Shown: positions 55,916 to 64,000 of the stretch, piece by piece
Layout of the letters: each line of letters starts with the position of its first letter
Position numbering within the stretch: the stretch's first letter is position 1
Source: Cylindrodendrum hubeiense
Taxonomy: Eukaryota; Ascomycota; Sordariomycetes; Hypocreales; Nectriaceae
Length of the DNA: 64,000 bases
Assembly (NCBI GenBank): GCA_014621425.1
Contig: JAANBB010000128.1
Location: 1-64,000 of the forward strand
Reading direction: 5' to 3'
Made by a program: the position numbers and the translations under genes
Notes under the pieces: generated by a model
What the model was told of the DNA's origin: nothing
The model's input: only the letters and a program-made list of their open reading frames with translations
Database searches by the model: none

Positions 55916-58900
55916 GGCGGCCACAGCTTCCGATGCTCCGCCGAAAGGCTTGGATTCGAGGGTAGCCAGGTTGAAAGCTGGGCCAAAGCCGGGCAATTGC
56001 GGTTGAGAAGAGGCGCCGGAGAGCGTCGTGGGGATCGGGAGACGGGCGAGGGCCGCTATGGGACGTCGAGGTCGGCGATGGAGGTGGCCAAGATGAGATA
56101 AGACGCAGGCAATTGACGGCTCTCAATTCGACCGGGGGTGGGTGGGTTGGTGTAGCGAGTCGTGAGTCGTGAGTGGGTGGCTGGAGGGGGACGTCGTGCC
56201 TCGTCGACGGCGGGTGCGTCGATTAGTTAATCGAATAGAGAGGATGCGCTCCGTGGAAGCGTCGCCGGATGCTCGTGGAGGCGGAGGGTTGAGATGTCGC
56301 TGGGATGGAAGCGAAGAGAGAGCAAGGCGGCGAGCGATGGGACGGATGGAGCAAGGGACGAGGCGGAAAGTGAGTAGCTGTCGTCTGAAAAATTTCCTGG
56401 GGGGGGTTTTGCTCCGTTTACGGCCTCGGAGTCCGGGCAGCTTGGCGGCGGCAGCGGGCAAAGCAAGTAGCCTAGGCCCGCCCGCAGCGCCCGTAGGTAC
56501 CTCCCAGACAGAAGGTCAACGGGGCGCGTCCGCGGAGATACATGGTGGAGTGGCTGCGCACTGTAGCTGCGTGGTGAGTGGTATAATTGGGCACCACTCC
56601 AGGTACCTTGCCCCCAGAAGCCCCAGAGGGCGGAAGGGCCGTCGGCCTGCTAGCGCCGAGGTACCTCGCACACAGGTGATGGCAGACGTTGTCATTCTCC
56701 AGTGGCCTCCAATATGCGTGGGCGGAAGTGTAGTACCGCGCAGCCAAGGTCAGGTTGTCCAACTCCAACGATACGATCCTCCATCAGCGCTCTGGCGCCG
56801 GTCATGGCCTTGCACTCTCTGGCAGGCCCGATAAACAATCGAGGCTGAGGGGATTTCTCTTATGCGGGACTTGCCTTCCCGTGTCCAGTTGTGCCGCATC
56901 TAAAATTATTCACCGCTGTCCTCCAGCTGAGGGTTCCGCTCGATATACGCCCATCCTGCCTGTATACAGAGTAGGGCCTCGGAACAACACAAACCCCAGC
57001 CTCCGCGGGATAGTTCCTCCGTCGACGCTGTGCAATTCGGCTTTGGGCCTCTCTTTGTTCGACCAGATCGCCCATGGCTCAGACCAACCTCGGGCTCGCA
57101 TTTCCCCTCACACGCTGCCGTTGACGCCAGTGCCCCCTTCTCCTCGGGGCGCCGCGGAATGGGGAATAGATAGGACGGGGGACGGGGCACGCTGGAGCGG
57201 GCAACGGGCAACGGGCCAGTGGGCAACGGGCCAGTGGACACGGCGCGCTAACACCGAGCTACCACGGCTCCGGACCCATCCAGCATCTGAATGAAATCTC
57301 GGCATGCGAGGGCTTGTACGTAACCCTTCATTTTATTGCTGTGCAGGCTTCCCCAGCCCCAGCAGCGCCCGTCGCCCGTCGCCCTGGTTGCTGTGCGTTG
57401 TCTGCTGGGGACCAATCATCAATTATTGCGCACTGTCGCCGGGTGTCACGGGTATCAATCAAACAACCAGAACGAGGGCTCGTCGCCAGTCGACTGCCAT
57501 CTTGTCTCCTTCTCCAACCGATCATTAATTCCAGCGTGGAACCCATTGATGCGGCTCTGGAGGCTCTTTCGCCTCGTTTGCCGCTGCGGTGGCTGGAACA
57601 AACTCCACCAAGCCAGACGAGCGTGAGATATGTCTGGGACTCCATCTGCACCCACTACTAGTCGCCCGCTTCATGTGTGATCCCTACCTACTCTCTGACC
57701 GTCTGGCGGAGCTTGTGCAGAACTTTGTCTCGTCGAGTACGGGCTACTCCATCTCGACGCACATCTCTTTCCGCTTTCTGATTCTGTGGACGAACCTAAT
57801 GTAAACCCCAGCCTATGTATTTTTTTTCGTCTCGCAGAACAGTTACCAGCAGACACGGACAGAGGAAGCGGTGCCCTTCGCGTAAGTATCGAGCATGCAA
57901 GTCATCCCTTGTCTACCTAGGTAGTTACCTACCTACCTACGTACCTCCCTACCTAGGTACCCAACGGAATGGGAAGACTTCCATAATTAGACACGCGGAT
58001 CCTAGCTGTCGGCAAAATTAAACCACTGGTGCTTCCATTGCTTCTTCTAGCACTTGTTCTTCTTGGCCAGCCTGGCAGAGATGGCCATCTGGCCCGTACC
58101 ATACCCGAGGTCCACGGAGCACAACCGTGTCTCTCTCCCCAGCTACAGGGATGCTTGTGGCCCTCGACAGCCATCCCCTGCCCTGCACCGCCTCTCGCCC
58201 TCGCTCCTGGGGTTTGGGGTTCGGGGTGCATTGCAGAGGGAGCATTGTCCAGGGATAGGTCGACCCGATGCGAGCTGATGAGGGTCGCAATTAGGTTATC
58301 AATCAGCCCAGGTTCTTCGGCATGGAGCAACCACGCATGCCGACCTCCGACTGCCACTCCCCCGATGCCGCCGATATGCCGATATTTCCTTACCTGCTCC
58401 CGAGTGCAGCGACATCAAGGACCTACCAACCACAAAGTACTTCGAGTCCACCATCGATGTTCCCGTGGCCTTGTCCCAAGCCACCGATGACCCGGTCGCC
58501 CTAGCCGTCTAGACTCCCTCTTTTTTTTCCTTTGGTTACTTCGTAATTTGCACACGCACCCTTGGCGCGTATCCACACCAGCTACAAGTCACAGTTGCAA
58601 CCTGCACAGTGCGTACCCTGGCACTGTACCCTCTAATCTAATCAATCAATCAGTCAGCTGTACTGCATAGAGGTATCCATCCACCATCCACCATCACCGT
58701 ATCGGTCAGTCCCTCCAGGGTCATGTCATGCAGAAAACTCGAATTGCCTCAAGACCGCTCTCACGCGACATCTGTCACAAAAGGCCCCCTGCAAACTTAC
58801 AGCCCTCCCAGATCGATCCTGCCTATCCCAGGCCATCCCAAGAAGCAGTCTTACACTCACTGACACATGTTCACCCGATCTCCGGGCTGTCGAGTCGGAG

Positions 58901-59300
58901 CCGATTCTCTCACTAATAAATTACTCATCTATAGAAAAAAATGGACTGACAGGCACGCTTTACGCGCGTGGTCAGCCTTGGTTTTTCGAATCGACTCTAA
59001 CTCAGGCTTGCGTCGCCTCCAAGCTAAATAGGCCATCAGACCAACAAGGTGGCTTTCATCCATGTATCCTATATTCTCCATCTGCCACACCAAGTCACTC
59101 CCCCCTCTGCTTTCCCTGGATATCAGATTCCCCTTGTCCAAAACGCCACATGCAAAGCGGCCCTGCGCAAGCGAAAAGATGCCTGACAGGGCCCAAAAAT
59201 AAAAAAGGAAGTCAGGCGAAGGCAAAGCGAGAGGAGCCACATCATCTCTACGTGCCCCCGACAAAAGGAAATCGTCTCCTCCCCATTCTCTAGCTCTTCT
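55916..59300. other. Large gene-poor region between MRS4 and ATG9
   Basis: No gene is supported in about 3.4 kb. The MRS4 promoter lies at the left end and the ATG9 3' region at the right. Open frames are overlapping and without domains. Short repeats occur at 57197-57236 (gggcaacgggccagt units), and a TACCT/AGGTA cluster at 57911-57960. Confidence 0.45.
57911..57960. repeat. TACCT/AGGTA palindromic repeat cluster
   Basis: ctacctaggtagttacctac is followed by further tacc units and ends in ctacctaggtac. It is the third such cluster in the window. Confidence 0.65.
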
Positions 59301-62138
59301 TTATACCATGCCTCCACCCCGGCGAGGTCGCTGTGTCTGTTGCAACTGGTAGATAAGTCCCAGCACGCCGGCGTCCGTCTCCTCAGTGTTAGCCGCGCTG
59401 TTCTCTCGGCTGAGACCCTTCCCAGGTGATGTCTCCCATGTTGATTCGCCCAGTATTCCCCCGGCTTCGTAAACAGATTCCTCCTGCGCCAGTCTTCGGT
59501 CCCCGCTGCCGTCTTCAAGTGACTCTTCGATAATCTGGCTCTCCCCGCGATATCCGCCACGAGGATGCCTTGATAGGTATAAGCTCCGTGCTCCGACGTT
59601 GCCAGCTGCTGGTTGGTGGTGTTGATCCAGCAACATAGATGCCATTGGTGACGGCGGGGGAATCGCCGGCCCAGTTCGTGGTCCTCGTCCCGGGCCGGGA
59701 GCTCTACTTCTTGCCCTACCCACATCCGCCCGGCCCATGTATGAGCCCTGCATGTCCGCTGCCAACGTCGGCGAGTTGAGCCCCGGGAAAGCTGGCGGAG
59801 GGTGGAAAGCCTGTCGTGACCCTGGTGGCATATGTCCAGGGATTCCTGTTTTGGGGTTGATAACGTAGTTATCAATGAAACCGTAGTATGATGCTGCCAT
59901 CTTCCCATGCTTCGTCGAGTAATAGTCCTCCCGCACATCCTGGTGCCTGTCCGGCTGTCCTGTGTTCCCAACCCCTTTCTGGAAGTCGAAGACAGCAAAC
60001 GAGCACACGTAGCCAAGCCCATCCACGTGGACAGTGAACTCACGGAAGAAGTCTACAATCTGATCGCTGCACTTGGGCAACGCGAACAAGAGCAGCATCG
60101 GTGTCGTAATGATGCCCATCACCTCTTCCAGAAAGATGATCACCTTCATCTTATACAGCTCAGCAAACTCCAACTTCACCTCGAAGCTATGCAGTCGGCC
60201 ATGCCAGTGATCTGGCATGAAATGGGTATACTCGATGACGTTGCGCAGTGCGTACTCTGGGTTGAAGACGAGTGTTTCTTCCGAAACCATTCCTCGCGTG
60301 ATAGCCCATATAGCACCAAAGACACCCAAATAGAAGAGTACCGTCCTGTCTTTAGTGATTTCAAAGTTCAGAAATAGCTCCGAATCCAGTATGGAGCCCA
60401 CCGCCAGAACAGCAGTAATAGCTCCGGTCATGAATGCTATACTTCGGGCGATGTCTTCTGTCATTCGCTTGGGGAATTGGTCGAGGTATCGAGTCGCGAA
60501 AGGGACTGACATGTGCAGTCTCTCGTAGAAGATATGCGGTAATTCATTGAACTCCCGAAACTTCCACTCGGCCAGGGACGTGTACTTGCGCGCAGCCGCT
60601 AGTTTCGGATCCTTCTGATATTCCTGCAAAGCTTGTCAGTAAACGCCAGTTCTTGGGATATTTGCAGCACCAACATTGTAGTATGTGAAGAAATACACTA
60701 TGACAACATAGGCAAGAACCACTGGAGCAAATATGAGGTTAAGAAATCCTGCAAAATAGAGTCGTTGCTTCAGCTTCTGGCTGAGTACGCCTCTTCGATC
60801 TGCCCGGAGAAAGTCTTGTTGAACTTGACCCAGCTCATTAAATGCCATGTCTAGGATGCAATAATGCAAATACCACTCCATCGTCTTGGAGAATAACTGC
60901 CGACCCCCCAAAAACGGGACGGGCAGAGAGAGGTCCAGAACATCTTTGTTGATCATTGCAATGAGGTAATTGTCTTTGCGCATGAGTCGATTAGCAATGT
61001 CATGAGCATCAAGCCGCTCCTTTGACTGGCTTCCGATGAAGCGGCGCAGGCTCTTGGATATATTGGTGGCCGTTTTCGGGTTCTGGTCCCGCAACGTCAT
61101 AAGCCGGGCCACAATGTCCTGCCAGGACACAGTTTGCATGTCTTGTTCCGGGATGTCTAGGAGGTGTATGTAGAAGTCCCGGATATAGATGAGGCGCCGG
61201 ATCTCGATAAAATACTGGACTGACTTCCAGATGAAGAAGAACGAGTACAGCCAGATGCCGAGATTCCAAAGCCCAGACATTTTGCTGGTGCACTGTTTGA
61301 TAACGATTTCATTCAAAGACTTGCTGTCGGGAACCTTGGAATAGTCAATGCATTGGCACAGAAATGTCAGCAAAACGGCCACAAAGAGGGTCTCACTACC
61401 GAAAGATCAGCATGTTGGGCTCAGTTCATGGTCTCGGGGTATTGAGACTCACAGTAACCACAAAGCGTTGGCGCACAAGATGCACCACAGCCCACCCCCT
61501 TCGTAATAGTCGTACACGTCCCGCATAAAGCTATCCAGATTCGAGGTGTTAACCCATCTCCAGAGCGCCTTTTCCCGAGGACCACCCGACATTATCCCTC
61601 TCATCAAAGGCGTTGGCTGAGGCCCTGGCGGGGCGCTGAATGGGTCATCCTGGTGAAGTCTTTGCTGCGTGGTTGCTGCATCCCATTGTGCCCGGGCTCT
61701 TGCTGAAGACGGCCCAGCTGCCGCGTGGGGAACGGGGTCCGGTTGTCGTCCTGAACGCCTTGAGGGAGCCGGCAGAAGATTTTCTGCTTCATTGGCCTCT
61801 ACTAGAAGAGAAGCTGGCACATCGTTGTCTACTTCATCATCTTGGTGAGCTGGCCATCTTGAGGATTGTCCGCTGAAATGGCGTGCGTGTGCGGCGGCCT
61901 GGCGGGTAGCTCGGTTGTTATCCTTCGTGTCAAAGGCTGCGCTATCGACTGTCATGCGGCTGTCACCAACTGCCAGGCCTTCCGCATCAAAATCGTTGAA
62001 ATGCTGCCCCAAGTTTTCCTCGTCCAGGCCGGGGTGGTCGTCCGTGTATCCGTCGTCTTCACGAGAACGCAACTGCTCGTAGAATGATCGCGAGCCTTTA
62101 GAAGGCGGCGCTATCCGAGAGAAGATATTGGAAGTCAT
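59301..62138 (-). CDS. ATG9: Autophagy-related protein 9 (phospholipid scramblase)
   Basis: Model on the complement: 62138-61453, 61395-60675, 60623-59301, giving 909 residues. A disordered N-terminus of about 200 residues starts MTSNIFSRIAPPSKGSRSFY. The conserved ATG9 core then follows with KALWRWVNTSNLDSFMRDVY, several membrane spans (GLWNLGIWLYSFFFIWKSV, FLNLIFAPVVLAYVVIVYFF) and the conserved TRYLDQFPKRMTEDIARSIA segment. The tail from about 690 is Gly/Pro/Arg/Ser-rich and poorly conserved. Atg9 scrambles lipids on Golgi-derived vesicles and seeds the autophagosome membrane. The second intron has a GTTGGT donor. It is divergent from COG6 across 812 bp. Identification is certain from the core. 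Confidence 0.97.
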
Positions 62139-62950
62139 GGTGGGCCCCGAGGCAATGGTTCATCTATGAACCACGATGAGCATATCGTTGAGGTATCGAG
62201 TCTCGATGCGAAGGACGGTCGAGGGGGTTGCGGGAGGTGGTCGAGGGGATGTAGCCAAGCAAGAGCTACGCTGCCTTAATAAAGTTGATGATTATGTAGG
62301 TCTTGATGATGAATGGAAGGTATTTATGGGCTCGAAGGGTAAACTCTATCAACTAAGAACGATGAGCGTAGTTCTATCGAGGGGGGTGGACTTGGCCTTG
62401 GCTCCGGAGGGCAGGTGACCACGATCAGCGTGACCAGGCGCACATGCGTGAGCTTCGCGCGTGCTACACAAGCCGGGCATCGGAAATTCGAGGCATGGAA
62501 TAGCAAACTACTGACCTTGGGATTTGGCTTATGCTCTCCTGCAAGATGATGACGAGATGTGCCGACAGGGTTCTGAAGCGCAGCGTGCATGTTCCAGGCA
62601 TCACAGTCGTGGGTATGACGCTCCAAAGCGGTGTGTTCGTTTTGCCGGACTTATTGGCCGATAAGCCACCCCACCCTGCGCCACACCGCCTACCCTTTCA
62701 AGTCCGCACTCTCGACACCGTTGCAATACTACGGAGATCCACTGTAGGTGTGATGAGTTGAGCTGTATCATCGGAATATATTCAACTCGGACAGGCATAT
62801 TTCAGTCTGTAGGCCTGGGATCGCGGCCAGACTCGTTTTTGCGACTGCCCTTTGTCCTCCAACCCTTCGAAGTCGCACCGAAATGAATTGTATTCCCGAG
62901 GGCTCATAGATGTTTATTCTCACTCCTAAGGTGGATTAATATCAAGCACA
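62139..62950. promoter_or_regulatory. Divergent promoter between ATG9 and COG6
   Basis: Two start codons face away from each other across 812 bp with no gene between. The DNA near ATG9 is purine-rich on the plus strand (ggtggtcgaggggatg), and an AT-richer zone lies near COG6 (62895-62950). No specific factor site is claimed. Confidence 0.55.
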
Positions 62951-64000
62951 ATGTCGTCAGATCACTCGTGGTCCTTGAAGAGCTTGCCTTCGAGAGATGC
63001 CAGCAGCTCGGCGCCCCATTCTACAGAGAATTCTTCAGCACCATCCCCAGCTCTAAAAGGCGTGAATCCCCTCACTTCAAAGGTCACCAGCGTCCTCTCA
63101 ACAACGCACTCGGATACCGAATTCAGAGACGCTCTCTTACTCCTCGATCAAAGAGGGATTCAAAATGATGCTGAGACTCGCCGCCGGCTCCGCCTGGATC
63201 TACAGAAGGAAGTGATTGACAGCAATGCCGAGGTTATCACAGAATTCGGTCGTGTTGCAGAGGTGGGTTTGTTCCTTTCCTGACGAGATTCATGCCAACC
63301 AAATGTTTAGCAACTGCGAAGGATCAAGACAACTCTCGACAAACTCAATACGGGATACGAGGATATGAAGAGCCAGGTCGTTGCTGCCCATACTCAAACC
63401 TCTCCGGCATTGTCTGAAGCGTCGTCCCTTCTGGAACAACGGAGACAAGTCGAGGTCAAACAAGATCTCCTCGGCGCCTTTAAGAAACATTTTATCATGT
63501 CCGAAAATGAAGTCGCCGCGCTAACAATGACGGCTGAGCCGGTGGATGACCGATTCTTCGAGTCACTAAGCAAAGCCAAGAAGATCAGCAGAGATTGTGA
63601 GATCTTGCTTGGCTTTGAGAAGCAGACGCTGGGTTTGGAACTGATGGAACAGACGTCGAAGAACATCAACCTCGGCTTCCAAAAGCTGTATAAGTGGATA
63701 CAAAGAGAGTTCAAAACTTTGAACCTTGAGAATCCACAAATGAACGCGTCCATTCGACGCGCTCTCCGGGTCCTCGCTGAGAGACCGACTCTCTTCCAGA
63801 ATTGTCTCGACTTCTTTGCCGAGGCCCGAGAGAGAATTCTTTCAGACTCTTTCTATGTTGCTTTGACTGGAACCTCGCCGTCTGGCGTGGAAGATCAGTC
63901 GGTCAAGCCCATCGACATGACGGCCCATGACCCTTTGCGATATGTCGGAGATATATTTGCCTGGATCCACTCAGCCACTGTCAGTGAGCGTGAAGCTTTG
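62951..64000 (+). CDS. COG6: Conserved oligomeric Golgi complex subunit 6 (partial, cut by window end)
   Basis: Model: 62951-63262 and 63311 to beyond 64000; about 334 residues are visible. A Ser-rich start ([20 protein letters not shown]) leads to [23 protein letters not shown], the conserved COG6 N-terminal helix region. Coiled-coil segments follow, then [12 protein letters not shown] and the conserved [23 protein letters not shown]6 belongs to lobe B of the tethering complex that returns glycosylation enzymes within the Golgi. The intron has a GTGGGT donor and a TTTAG acceptor. The C-terminal half lies outside the window. Identification is confident from these motifs. Confidence 0.9.

Noticed and set aside
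56169..56834. A 221-residue Arg/Gly/Ser-rich plus-strand frame
   Set aside because: It has no domain and no splice context, and its composition is that expected of random GC-rich DNA in the MRS4 upstream region.

Overview
The window is nuclear DNA of a filamentous ascomycete, most likely a Sordariomycete and plausibly Hypocreales. The evidence is short introns (about 50-120 bp) with GTRNGT donors and CTRAC-like branch sites, GC-rich genes separated by kilobase-scale non-coding stretches, and gene families typical of filamentous fungi (a delta-8 sphingolipid desaturase, a HAUS1/augmin subunit, a CHRD secreted protein, a fused LeuC-LeuD isopropylmalate isomerase). I see no tRNA, rRNA, CRISPR array, intact transposon or secondary-metabolite cluster. 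The region reads as core eukaryotic housekeeping genes.

Layout. 1-5.5 kb: the possible start of a leftward gene at the edge, then gene-poor DNA with an AT-richer, possibly decayed block. 5.5-12.5 kb: NPC2-like lipid-transfer protein (+), V-ATPase subunit F (-), the Nur1/Mug154 nuclear-rim protein (+) and an unrecognised ~994-aa protein (+). 14.1-20 kb: LEU1 (+), Rkm5-like methyltransferase (-), NCS-1/Frq1 calcium sensor (-). 22.6-27.3 kb: a hemerythrin (HHE) protein with a GC-AG intron (-) and CDC45 (-). 27.3-32.7 kb: gene-poor DNA holding several short tandem-repeat tracts and a 5'-truncated RRM gene. 32.7-40.2 kb: CHRD secreted protein (+), SRP14 (-), SGD1/NOM1 (+), dihydrolipoamide dehydrogenase (+). 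42.2-45 kb: delta-8 sphingolipid desaturase (+) and a small two-exon hydrophilic protein (+). 46.5-55.9 kb: VAC14 (+), HAUS1 (-), DNAJC3/P58IPK-like ER co-chaperone (+), MRS3/4 mitochondrial iron carrier (-). 59.3-64 kb: ATG9 (-) and the 5' part of COG6 (+), divergently transcribed.

Exon models were built by hand from splice signals. All models except the truncated RRM gene and the unfinished COG6 keep the reading frame through every junction, and their lengths fit the families where the family is known. Several genes share divergent promoters: VMA7/NUR1, SRP14/SGD1, HAUS1/DNAJC3 and ATG9/COG6. The last pair is notable because COG has been linked to Atg9 traffic in yeast. The main points for a second look are the orphan RRM exon beside tandem repeats, the unrecognised protein next to NUR1, a yeast-type unfolded-protein-response element upstream of the ER co-chaperone, the GC-AG intron, and the ATG9/COG6 pair. 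I found no clear previously undescribed multi-gene system.
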